Positions 1-6,225 of a DNA stretch of 33,369 bases are shown here, piece by piece (positions within the stretch are counted from its first letter, which is position 1; each line of letters begins with the position of its first letter). The position numbers and the translations under genes were made by a program. The notes beneath the pieces were generated by a model. That model was not told the origin of the DNA and searched no databases. It saw only the letters and a list, made by a program, of their open reading frames with translations. This DNA comes from Bacillota bacterium (GTDB taxonomy: Bacteria; Bacillota; DTU025; MWDF01): contig JAGOKM010000005.1 of assembly GCA_017994615.1 (NCBI GenBank), positions 1-33,369 on the forward strand, given 5' to 3'.

Positions 1-2
1 CC

Positions 3-419
3 GCTCTAATAGGCGGTATGCTGGTCGTTTGGATCTCAGGCGCGCTCTCCATGACGTTTTTGCAGGTCCTTCTCGTATCGGCGCTCTCCGCGATGCAGGT
101 GCCTTTCACGGCTTTCCTCATCAACACCTTCGCGAAGAACAAAGTAGAAGGTTTCGTGGCGATGAAGGCAAGCGGCTTTCTCATAATCTTCCCTTTGGTC
201 GGATATTTCTTCCTGGACGCCAAGGAGTGGCTCTTCTCAATCGCCCCGGGGCACTGGGCGGCGAAAGCAGTCCAGTACATTGCCCTCAAGCCGGCGATAG
301 ACGCAGGTGCCGTTTCAATGAACTTGGGCTTCTTCTCCTACATAGCAATCGGCTTTGTCTATAACGCAGCGTTCATATTGTTTACTTACAGGATGTTCAA
401 GCGCAGGAACTCATTCTGA
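3..419 (+). CDS. ABC-2 type transporter permease, C-terminal part (partial)
   Basis: The reading frame is open from the left edge of the window, so this is the 3' end of a longer gene. The visible ~139 residues hold about four hydrophobic segments, including a conserved-looking stretch (QVPFTAFLINTFAKNKVEGF) where an amphipathic 'AxNKVEG' loop is followed by further membrane helices, and a short basic tail (RMFKRRNSF). This pattern resembles the membrane domain of ABC-2 exporters of the fluoroquinolone/daunorubicin export type. It would pair with an ATPase encoded upstream, outside the window. The substrate cannot be inferred. A small membrane protein follows 17 nt downstream and is probably co-transcribed. 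The family call rests on overall character rather than on a signature motif. Confidence 0.6.
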   Translation, partial: ALIGGMLVVWISGALSMTFLQVLLVSALSAMQVPFTAFLINTFAKNKVEGFVAMKASGFLIIFPLVGYFFLDAKEWLFSIAPGHWAAKAVQYIALKPAIDAGAVSMNLGFFSYIAIGFVYNAAFILFTYRMFKRRNSF

Positions 420-436
420 TCTACGAGGTGGGTAAT

Positions 437-631
437 ATGTCTGCTTTATCGCTGGTCCTTTTCATCCTTGGCGCCTTCTATGCAGCAGGGCTGCTTTTCA
501 ATTTCCCCATCTTCTTCGACAAGAACCCGAAGACGCGTTTCATAATCTCCAAAATCGGGCTTTTTCCGTACAAGGTCCTGCTCGGGGTGATCGCATTGGC
601 CTGCATAGTCGGGGCGGTGCTGCTCAGGTGA
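437..631 (+). CDS. Small membrane protein, two predicted TM helices
   Basis: A 64-residue protein with a hydrophobic helix near the N terminus (residues ~4-24) and another at the C terminus (~41-63), joined by a short basic stretch (DKNPKTRF). An in-frame GTG lies at 428, but it is part of the GAGGTGG ribosome binding site at 425-431, so the ATG at 437 is the better start. It sits directly behind the ABC-2 permease and is probably in the same transcript; it may be an accessory subunit of that exporter, which is inference from position only. I do not recognise a family. Confidence 0.6.
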   Translation: MSALSLVLFILGAFYAAGLLFNFPIFFDKNPKTRFIISKIGLFPYKVLLGVIALACIVGAVLLR

Positions 632-667
632 AGCTTCCGGGGTTTTGCTCATGAGCGGAGGACAAAC

Positions 668-1126
668 ATGATTAAGGAATTCGACGCGCTGCTTATGAAG
701 GTGGAAGGCATCGACGGGGCCTACATCGAGCCCCCCTTCGACGTCGAAAAGGAATTCGGGGCGAACAGGATCAAGGTCAGGGCCCTCCTCGACGGCGCCG
801 AATACAGGGGGTCGATAGTAAGGATGGGCGGCGTCCATATTCTGGGCATCCCAAAGGCCATAAGGGATGCCATCGGCAAAGGCCCGGGAGATGTCGTCCA
901 TGTACTCCTTGAGAAGGACAATCAGCAGAGGTCGGTGCAGCTCCCAGTAGAGCTGTCAGATGCGTTTTCTAGGGCCCCTGGGGCGGAATCTTTGTTCGAC
1001 GCGCTTTCCTTTACGAGAAGGAAGCGGTTGGCAGATTGGGTGCTTGGTGCTGCAAAGCGTGAGACGCGGCAGAAGCGCGCCGATAAAGCCGTCCAGATGC
1101 TGCTCGATGGGAGGGCACTGAAGTAA
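668..1126 (+). CDS. DUF1905 / YdeI-OmpD-associated domain protein
   Basis: A 152-residue soluble protein. The N-terminal ~95 residues match the DUF1905 fold: a beta-rich start (IEPPFDVEKEFG, IKVRALLDGAEYRGSI), then HILGIPKAIRDAIGKGPGD with the typical 'R..IGK..GD.V.V.L..D' spacing. The C-terminal ~50 residues (LFDALSFTRRKRLADWVLGA) resemble the YdeI 'bacteriocin-protection' helical domain, in which F/L..L....R....W I..AK..ETR..R...A is characteristic. The biochemical role of the family is not established. The start at 668 follows GCGGAGGACAAAC, a strong Shine-Dalgarno. It is 36 nt from the small membrane protein, possibly a separate unit. Confidence 0.8.
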   Translation: MIKEFDALLMKVEGIDGAYIEPPFDVEKEFGANRIKVRALLDGAEYRGSIVRMGGVHILGIPKAIRDAIGKGPGDVVHVLLEKDNQQRSVQLPVELSDAFSRAPGAESLFDALSFTRRKRLADWVLGAAKRETRQKRADKAVQMLLDGRALK

Positions 1127-1188
1127 TCATCGGCTTAACCGGAACATGGCCCCGATTGCACATCCAGCCGCTCTGGTAAAGAAAGGAT

Positions 1189-1217
1189 TTGGATTTTCCG
1201 ACCAGTAAACATATAAT
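1189..1217 (+). promoter_or_regulatory. Putative sigma-A-type promoter for the FMN-binding/kinase cluster
   Basis: A TATAAT box at 1212-1217 has a weak -35 (TTGGAT, 1189-1194) with 17-nt spacing. It lies about 90 nt upstream of the FMN-binding protein gene in a 181-nt gap after the DUF1905 gene. The -10 is consensus and the -35 is poor, so activity is inferred. Confidence 0.4.
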
Positions 1218-1307
1218 TCTGCTTGGCAGGGCCGGGTGTTATTGAATCAGGCCTTACGACTACTGGTTCCCACTTCAGCTTGATAAGATAACGGGGATGT
1301 ACTGCTC

Positions 1308-1691
1308 TTGTCGATGAAACTTGCATTTAGAATAATCATCACTACTGTCCTTTTGCTGGCTGTGGTCTACATCGCGATAAAAAGCATGAAGGTCATGGAA
1401 GTCAACATACACGGGGTTGACTTCACTACCCTGTCCGACGGGGATTACCGCGGGGCATTCGTCACAGGCCCCGTATCGGCAGAGGTGCTTGTTCATGTTG
1501 CATCCGGCCGTGTTGTCTCCATCTACATCGTAAGTCATGAAACGGTTATGGGCAGGAAGGCCGAATCCATCGTCGACGACGTCGTGCGTTCCCAATCCCT
1601 CTATGTTGATGTCGTAAGCGGGGCCACCTGGAGCAGCAAGACGATATTAAAGGCCATTGAGGTGGCCCTTTCAAGGGAGAGCATGCTGTAG
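1308..1691 (+). CDS. Membrane-anchored FMN-binding domain protein (1 of 2)
   Basis: 127 residues: an N-terminal signal-anchor helix (residues ~5-24), then a compact FMN-binding domain (PF04205 type) outside the membrane. The domain has 'DGDYRGAF', a beta region, and the C-terminal motif DVVSGATWSS. In NqrC/RnfG-type domains the Thr of the D-x-x-[ST]-G-A-T motif (Thr107 here) is covalently flavinylated by ApbE, so a covalently bound FMN and an electron-transfer role on the outer face are likely but inferred. No ApbE or Nqr/Rnf subunit is in the window. The start may be TTG 1308 (GGGG at 1293-1296 upstream) or ATG 1314, two codons shorter. The stop codon abuts the ATG of the kinase gene (TAGATG), indicating coupling. 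Confidence 0.8.
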   Translation: MSMKLAFRIIITTVLLLAVVYIAIKSMKVMEVNIHGVDFTTLSDGDYRGAFVTGPVSAEVLVHVASGRVVSIYIVSHETVMGRKAESIVDDVVRSQSLYVDVVSGATWSSKTILKAIEVALSRESML

Positions 1692-2684
1692 ATGCCGATC
1701 GTGCGGGAAGACATCGGGTATCAAGCTATGGATGAATGGGAGCCCCTTATCAAAGGGGCTTTCCCGGGTTTCGCCCTTATGGGCAGGCTTCACAGAGGAT
1801 GGTCTTCGGACGTCAAATACCGGCTTTACTCAGAAGACCATGGTTTTTGCCTCATCAGGCTTTCCCGTTCAGTGGCTCTGAACAAGAGGCAGGAGACGGC
1901 CCGGATGATGGAAATCGCCATTTCCGCCGGCTTAAGCTCACCGCTGCCACTGGCTTGCGGGACGCTGCCCGGAGGAATAACCTACATCCTACAAACCTGG
2001 CTTGAGGGAACACCCCTTGACGATGTTCTAAGTACGCTCGGCGCTGGCGAGCAGTACGCGCTAGGACGCAGGGCGGGCAAGATGCTTGCCGGCCTGCACA
2101 ACGCACGTGTAAGCTACGATGCCCCGGACTTCGGCTTGCGGACGGTCCGGAGGATCAAAAGGAAGCTGGAGGCATATTCCAAGTCGGCGGATCTGGTGCC
2201 GAGGGCCGTCGAGGCCCTGGAATTCATACGCGACAACCTGGGACTGCTGCGCGACAGGCCTTCTCTGCCCCAGCACGGGGACTTCCACCCGGGCAATATG
2301 CTGATAAACGGGCATGGCAACATCTCCCTCATCGACTTCGACAGGTGCGGGTACGGCGACCCTTACGAGGAGTTCTACAAGGCGCAGTTCTTCGCAAGGC
2401 CGCTCAGCGAGCATTTCATAAACGGGCAGATACATTCCTATTTCGACGATTGCGTGCCGGCTTCTTTCTGGCCGCTGTTCAAACTATACCTGGCTGAAGC
2501 AGTCTTCTACAGCCCGGTCTGGGCTCTGCCGTTCGGATCCGATCAAGTGAGGCATTTATCAGAGCTTTCGAAGACAGCCGCCGACGATTTCGGATCGTTT
2601 ACGTTCGATCTACCGGTATGGTACATAAGCTCCAAGGAATACCAGGCTGCCCGTCAGTTGATGCCCATGCCAGCGACGGATTAG
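1692..2684 (+). CDS. APH-family phosphotransferase (aminoglycoside/choline kinase fold)
   Basis: 330 residues with the protein-kinase-like APH fold. The Brenner-type catalytic loop HGDFHPGN is at residues 195-202 (Asp197 catalytic, Asn202 metal-binding), and the second metal motif IDFDRCGYGDP starts at 214 (Asp215), both intact. The N-lobe carries the RWSSDVKYRL-type nucleotide region near residues 35-45. Members phosphorylate small molecules (aminoglycosides, choline, homoserine, fructosamines); the substrate cannot be read from sequence. The ATG directly follows the stop of the first FMN-binding protein, and a second FMN-binding protein follows 20 nt downstream, so the kinase is embedded in a flavoprotein cluster. 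Resistance is only one possibility; the context argues for something else. Confidence 0.8.
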   Translation: MPIVREDIGYQAMDEWEPLIKGAFPGFALMGRLHRGWSSDVKYRLYSEDHGFCLIRLSRSVALNKRQETARMMEIAISAGLSSPLPLACGTLPGGITYILQTWLEGTPLDDVLSTLGAGEQYALGRRAGKMLAGLHNARVSYDAPDFGLRTVRRIKRKLEAYSKSADLVPRAVEALEFIRDNLGLLRDRPSLPQHGDFHPGNMLINGHGNISLIDFDRCGYGDPYEEFYKAQFFARPLSEHFINGQIHSYFDDCVPASFWPLFKLYLAEAVFYSPVWALPFGSDQVRHLSELSKTAADDFGSFTFDLPVWYISSKEYQAARQLMPMPATD

Positions 2685-2704
2685 CTTCGATTAAGGAGGC
2701 AAGC

Positions 2705-3082
2705 ATGAAGATCCTGAAGGTGCTCGGAATCGTAGTCCTTACTATCGCAATTACAGGGCTCGGCGCCTATCTGTACATGAGGGACATTCAACCTAAAGAC
2801 CTGGCATTTGCCCAAATAGACATCGAAGCGATCCCGGATGGCACATATGCCGGCAGCGCCAAGTTCGCCCCAGTAAAAGTAAGCCTGGAAGTCACGGTCT
2901 CCGGCGGGTCCATCACGGCCATCGAGATTAAGGAGCATGCGAACGGCAAGGGCAAGCCTGCCGAGGACATCATAGGTCGCATAATAGAGGCGCAGTCGCT
3001 TGAAGTAGACACGATTACAGGCGCAACATGGAGCAGCTACACAATACTCAAGGCCGTCGAGGACGCCCTGCTGGTCCTCTGA
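2705..3082 (+). CDS. Membrane-anchored FMN-binding domain protein (2 of 2)
   Basis: 125 residues with the same plan as the protein at 1308-1691: an N-terminal anchor helix (residues ~5-24), 'PDGTYAGSAKF', and a C-terminal DTITGATWSS motif in which Thr108 is the candidate flavinylation site. The two proteins share the tail pattern GATWSS.TILKA(I/V)E.AL and are probably paralogues. The open frame extends upstream to 2618 but overlaps the kinase gene; the ATG at 2705 follows an AAGGAGG at 2694-2700 and is the clear start. It is most likely an extracytoplasmic single-FMN electron carrier. Partner proteins are not in the window. Confidence 0.83.
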   Translation: MKILKVLGIVVLTIAITGLGAYLYMRDIQPKDLAFAQIDIEAIPDGTYAGSAKFAPVKVSLEVTVSGGSITAIEIKEHANGKGKPAEDIIGRIIEAQSLEVDTITGATWSSYTILKAVEDALLVL

Positions 3083-3188
3083 GAGGGGGCCAGACCAAGG
3101 CGCAGCAGCCGTCCTCGCATGGAAGCTGCTTGATGCCATAAAGACCGGTTTTACCCGACGACAGTCAGGGCACTGGAAGGCTCACAGG

Positions 3189-3197
3189 TGGTATAAT
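3189..3197 (+). promoter_or_regulatory. Extended -10 promoter element of the BusR-like gene
   Basis: The sequence TGGTATAAT is a perfect extended -10 (TGnTATAAT) 27 nt upstream of the GTG start at 3224. There is no good -35 hexamer at 17 nt, which is common for extended -10 promoters. Confidence 0.5.
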
Positions 3198-3223
3198 TAA
3201 TCATCAAATCTTCAGGAGCTGCC

Positions 3224-3847
3224 GTGAAAGAGAAAGTAGAACCGCCAATATATTCGCAAATAGCGCTCGACTTGGCCTTCAGGATATCCAAGGGCGAGAT
3301 CAGGGAGGGTGCCAGGCTCTCAGGTAGGTCCATGCTCGCAAGCGAATACAAAGTGTCTCCGGAGACGGTAAGAAGGTCCCTCAGGATACTTGAGGACATG
3401 GCGATAGTACGGGTCAACGCCGGCAGCGGCGTCGAGGTCCTGTCCAGGGCCGAGGCGGCGAATTTCATCGAGACCTACAACATAGGCAACGACTTGCGCT
3501 CACACAGGAATGAGATAGCAGCGCTGCTCAAGGATAGAGAGGAGCTCGATTCAAAGCTTGTGGCCCTGATCGACAAAGTCTATGACCTGAGCGAGAGGCT
3601 ACGCAACATAAGCCCGGTCCATGCAGTTGAAATAGAAGTCCCGGAGGGCTCACCCATCATAGGCAGATCGGTGACCGACCTCAGGTTCTGGCAAAGGACG
3701 GGGGCTACAATAGTCGGGATAAAAAGGGACGGCAAGCTAATCATCTCACCTGGCCCGTACGCCGCATTCCTGCCGAACGACATAGTTCTCGTGATCGGGG
3801 ACAAGGATGCCCCGGACAGGGTTATCGCTCTCCTCCAGAAAGGCTGA
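3224..3847 (+). CDS. GntR-type winged-helix regulator with RCK_C (TrkA-C) domain, BusR-like
   Basis: 207 residues in three parts: a GntR-family winged helix (~9-85, with SGRSMLASEYKVSPETVRRS as the recognition region), a coiled coil (~88-130, charged heptads) and an RCK_C/TrkA-C domain (~133-205, 'EVPEGSPIIGRSVTDL ... GPYAAFLPNDIVLVIGD'). This architecture is that of BusR, the c-di-AMP-binding repressor of osmolyte uptake in Lactococcus and Streptococcus; RCK_C is the c-di-AMP site there. A role as a c-di-AMP-responsive, DNA-binding regulator of osmolyte or potassium transport is inferred. No busAB, ktr or other osmolyte transporter is adjacent. The start is GTG with CAGGAG upstream. A hairpin follows the stop. 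Confidence 0.82.
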   Translation: MKEKVEPPIYSQIALDLAFRISKGEIREGARLSGRSMLASEYKVSPETVRRSLRILEDMAIVRVNAGSGVEVLSRAEAANFIETYNIGNDLRSHRNEIAALLKDREELDSKLVALIDKVYDLSERLRNISPVHAVEIEVPEGSPIIGRSVTDLRFWQRTGATIVGIKRDGKLIISPGPYAAFLPNDIVLVIGDKDAPDRVIALLQKG

Positions 3848-3870
3848 CCGCAAATAGGTTGTTCCTCTAA

Positions 3871-3893
3871 AAGGCCGGCCTGAGACCGGCCTT
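3871..3893 (+). terminator. Hairpin after the BusR-like gene
   Basis: AAGGCCGG (3871-3878) pairs perfectly with CCGGCCTT (3886-3893) around a 7-nt loop, followed by a pyrimidine-rich tail (CTGTCTTCCT). It lies 24 nt after the stop codon. The U-tract is imperfect, so it is a moderate terminator. Confidence 0.6.
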
Positions 3894-3909
3894 CTGTCTT
3901 CCTGCGACC

Positions 3910-3938
3910 TCCGGTCTGCCGCAGATGAGCAGACCGGA
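3910..3938. terminator. Second hairpin between convergent genes
   Basis: TCCGGTCTGC (3910-3919) and GCAGACCGGA (3929-3938) form a perfect 10-bp stem with a 9-nt loop. It stands between the BusR-like gene (+) and the cupin gene (-), 17 nt after the first hairpin. There is no U-tract on either strand, so termination is possible but unproven. Confidence 0.4.
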
Positions 3939-3997
3939 AACCACATGGAATGCGCCCGGCACCGCAACCGGACGTATCAACTTTCATGCCCTGAGGG

Positions 3998-4324
3998 CTA
4001 TTTCCCAAGGAAGGCCCTCGGGTTGGGCGCTTTGACCACGAACAGCTCCAAAACCGGGTCTGCTTCGTTGCGGACGTACATCCTGGTGCCATATGGTATG
4101 TTCAAGATGCTTCCGCTCTCGTAGACATGGGTGTCCTGGTCCGCCAGCGTGATGGACAGCGTCCCCCTTGCCACAATCATGTAGACATGCGAGTTTGCGT
4201 CGTGCAGCGGCAGGGCTTCCCCTTTGTTGAGCACCATGTGGTTTATTGCTGCGTTCTCGTCGTCTACAATCTTCTCTATCGTCTTCTCATCGGTCTTCGT
4301 ATAGCTGTAAAGCTTCTCTATCAT
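3998..4324 (-). CDS. Small single-domain cupin protein
   Basis: 108 residues from the ATG at 4324, which has a G-rich Shine-Dalgarno (GGGGGTGGGG) just upstream; an in-frame ATG at 4339 lies before that G-tract and is less likely. A single cupin barrel covers ~30-95: 'LPLHDANSHVYMIVARGTLSI' (motif 1, two His, no canonical HxH) and 'GSILNIPYGTRMYVRNEADPVLELFVV' (motif 2). The metal ligands are only partly kept, so binding or sensing is as likely as catalysis. It is divergent from a Crp/Fnr regulator, with a perfect palindrome between them that overlaps its putative -35 (TTACCG-17 nt-TAATAC on the minus strand), suggesting it is a target of that regulator. Confidence 0.75.
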   Translation of the reverse strand: MIEKLYSYTKTDEKTIEKIVDDENAAINHMVLNKGEALPLHDANSHVYMIVARGTLSITLADQDTHVYESGSILNIPYGTRMYVRNEADPVLELFVVKAPNPRAFLGK

Positions 4325-4383
4325 CGACCCCACCCCCATATGTTATTCCTAAGCTGAGTGTATTAGAATCGAATAGGCATATC

Positions 4384-4399
4384 GGTAACATTTGTTACC
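4384..4399. promoter_or_regulatory. Perfect palindrome, probable Crp/Fnr operator
   Basis: GGTAAC-ATTT-GTTACC is an exact 6+4+6 inverted repeat in the 87-nt gap between the divergent cupin and Crp/Fnr genes. Its right edge abuts the TTGGAGGGAG ribosome binding site of the regulator gene. Size and symmetry fit a dimeric Crp/Fnr-type site, with autoregulation and cupin control inferred. Confidence 0.65.
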
Positions 4400-4411
4400 T
4401 TGGAGGGAGAA

Positions 4412-5107
4412 ATGGAAGTAACGGCCGCCATGCTCAAATCGGGGCTGTTCGCCGACATCGGGGCCGACGAGGTCCCGGCGCTGCTGGCCTGCCTGCAGTG
4501 CAGGAAGGTGGACTTCTCTCGGGGCGACGTCATCGCCTACGCCGGACAGCCGCAGAAATATGTGGGGCTGGTGCTGGAAGGGGCGCTCTCCCTTGCAAAG
4601 GAGAACCTCCAGGGGCAGAGGATGCTGCTGAGCGTCATAGATGCAGGGGATTCTTTCGGCGAGATGAACGCCTACTCGGGAAGCAGGGTCTGGCCAGCCA
4701 CGATCATGGCAGAAAGGACGGGCAGCCTGCTTGCCATTCCGATAGACAGGATAGTCAACAACTGCGAGAAAAGATGCCACAGCCACTGGACGCTGATCAT
4801 CAACCTCCTGAAGCTGGTGTCCAGGAAATCCCTGACTTTGAACAAAGCGCTCGATTACATGGGCATCAAGGGGATAAGGCGCAAGGTCTGCGCAATGCTG
4901 CTGGAAGAGATGAGGAAAGCCGGAAGCGACAGGTTTGCTGTTCCCATGAACCGAGCCCAGATGGCGGACAGCTTCTTCGTGACAAGGCCGGCCCTGAGCA
5001 GGGAACTTGGCTTTCTGAAAGCCGAAGGGGCAATAGATTTCAAGGGGAACTTCTTCGAGGTGAAGGACGCGGCTTTCCTGCAACGAACCCTCGAATTAGA
5101 CGTTTAA
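4412..5107 (+). CDS. Crp/Fnr family transcriptional regulator
   Basis: 231 residues from the ATG at 4412 (Shine-Dalgarno GGAGGGAG; the in-frame TTG at 4400 falls in that site). The N-terminal cyclic-nucleotide-binding-type jelly roll covers ~15-125 (FSRGDVIAYAGQPQKYVGLV, then GDSFGEMNAYSG), followed by a long dimer helix and a Crp-type winged helix (~150-225) with MADSFFVTRPALSRELGFLK as the recognition helix. The cNMP pocket Arg-Ser/Thr pair typical of true CRP is not evident, so the effector may be something else. Cys27 and Cys30 lie in a CLQC motif and two more Cys in NNCEKRC; whether they hold a cofactor is unknown. It probably binds the palindrome at 4384-4399. Confidence 0.85.
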   Translation: MEVTAAMLKSGLFADIGADEVPALLACLQCRKVDFSRGDVIAYAGQPQKYVGLVLEGALSLAKENLQGQRMLLSVIDAGDSFGEMNAYSGSRVWPATIMAERTGSLLAIPIDRIVNNCEKRCHSHWTLIINLLKLVSRKSLTLNKALDYMGIKGIRRKVCAMLLEEMRKAGSDRFAVPMNRAQMADSFFVTRPALSRELGFLKAEGAIDFKGNFFEVKDAAFLQRTLELDV

Positions 5108-5138
5108 TAAAATGGATTAACAGTTGTGGGGTGCCGTC

Positions 5139-6125
5139 ATGGTTGTGGTAACAGGCGCGACCGGTCACATTGGCAGCGCCCTGGTCAGGGAGCTGGTATC
5201 GGGAGGGGCTCGAGTGAGGGCCCTGGTGCTCGAAGGCGAGCCGGTTGATTCCATAGAGGGCCTCGGAGTTGAGCTCGTCCGCGGTGATGTGCGTGACTAC
5301 AGGTCGCTGATAAGGGCCTTCAAAGGCGCTGATGTCGTGTACCACCTGGCCGGGGTCGTAACCATCGGTTCCGGCAAGAGAAGGCTCCTCAAGGAAGTGA
5401 ACGTGCTCGGCACGAAGAACGTGTGCGACGCCTGCATGGACGTGGACATCCCCCGCCTCGTGTACGTAAGCTCGATACACGCTTTCAAGGTGCCGCCGAA
5501 GGGCGTCCCCATCACGGAGACCAAGGACTTCGATTCAAGCAAGGTCTACGGCAGCTACGCAAAGTCCAAGGCTGAGGCGACCAGGCAGGTCTTGAAGTCC
5601 GCAGCAGAAGGGCTTGACGTAGTGGTGGTCCACCCTACGGGGGTTATAGGGCCGTATGAATACAGGCTCTCGAACATGGGACAGCTTTTCGTGGACTTCA
5701 TGAGGGGAAGGCTGCACGCAATCATAGAAGGCTCCTACGACTTCGTCGACGTGAGGGATGTCGCAAGGGGGATAGTACTTGCAGGCAGGTTCGGGCGTAA
5801 GGGCGAGAACTACATACTCTCCGGCGAGCAGATAACGATAAGGAACATGATGCAAGCCCTCGAGGAGGAAACGGGCATAAAGGCCCCCAAGGCGGTCATA
5901 CCCGGATGGCTTGCCCGGTCTACCGGCATCTTCGCAGAGGTCTACTACAGTTTGATGAGGCAGAAGCCCCTTTTTACATCCTACTCGGTGGCTACCCTGT
6001 CCGGCAATTCGCTGACAAGCCACGGCAAAGCCAGCAGCGAGCTGGGTTACCATCCGCGCCCGTTAAGGGAATCGATCAGAGATACGGTAGAATGGATGGC
6101 ACTTCGCCCTGATAAGGGCAAGTAA
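5139..6125 (+). CDS. NAD-dependent epimerase/dehydratase (extended SDR)
   Basis: 328 residues from the ATG at 5139, which has GTGGGGTG upstream; the frame opens slightly earlier but without a ribosome binding site. The Rossmann motif TGATGHIG is at residues 5-12, the catalytic YxxxK is Tyr140-Lys144, and a Ser pair at 111-112 provides the third catalytic residue. The DVRD and HLAG motifs of atypical/extended SDRs are present. It most resembles dihydroflavonol-reductase-like or HpnA-like sugar/steroid epimerases, a group whose substrates are rarely assigned. It follows the Crp/Fnr gene by 31 nt and may be co-transcribed. Confidence 0.85.
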   Translation: MVVVTGATGHIGSALVRELVSGGARVRALVLEGEPVDSIEGLGVELVRGDVRDYRSLIRAFKGADVVYHLAGVVTIGSGKRRLLKEVNVLGTKNVCDACMDVDIPRLVYVSSIHAFKVPPKGVPITETKDFDSSKVYGSYAKSKAEATRQVLKSAAEGLDVVVVHPTGVIGPYEYRLSNMGQLFVDFMRGRLHAIIEGSYDFVDVRDVARGIVLAGRFGRKGENYILSGEQITIRNMMQALEEETGIKAPKAVIPGWLARSTGIFAEVYYSLMRQKPLFTSYSVATLSGNSLTSHGKASSELGYHPRPLRESIRDTVEWMALRPDKGK

Positions 6126-6141
6126 ACGCAATTCAGAAGCC

Positions 6142-6153
6142 ATTCCCGGGAAT
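6142..6153. promoter_or_regulatory. 12-bp palindrome upstream of the Na/Pi cotransporter
   Basis: ATTCCCGGGAAT is a perfect palindrome ending 18 nt before a TATAAT (6172-6177), so it covers the expected -35 zone. It could be an operator; chance occurrence is not excluded. Confidence 0.3.
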
Positions 6154-6171
6154 TTCCACATATTGTTGGTA

Positions 6172-6177
6172 TATAAT
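6172..6177 (+). promoter_or_regulatory. Putative -10 box for the Na/Pi cotransporter gene
   Basis: A consensus TATAAT 49 nt upstream of the TTG start at 6226. There is no recognisable -35 at 17 or 18 nt, so activator dependence is possible. Confidence 0.35.
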
Positions 6178-6225
6178 TCTCTTGGCGGACATCAAGCCCG
6201 TCTTATTTCGTTTGGAGGTGCGAGA

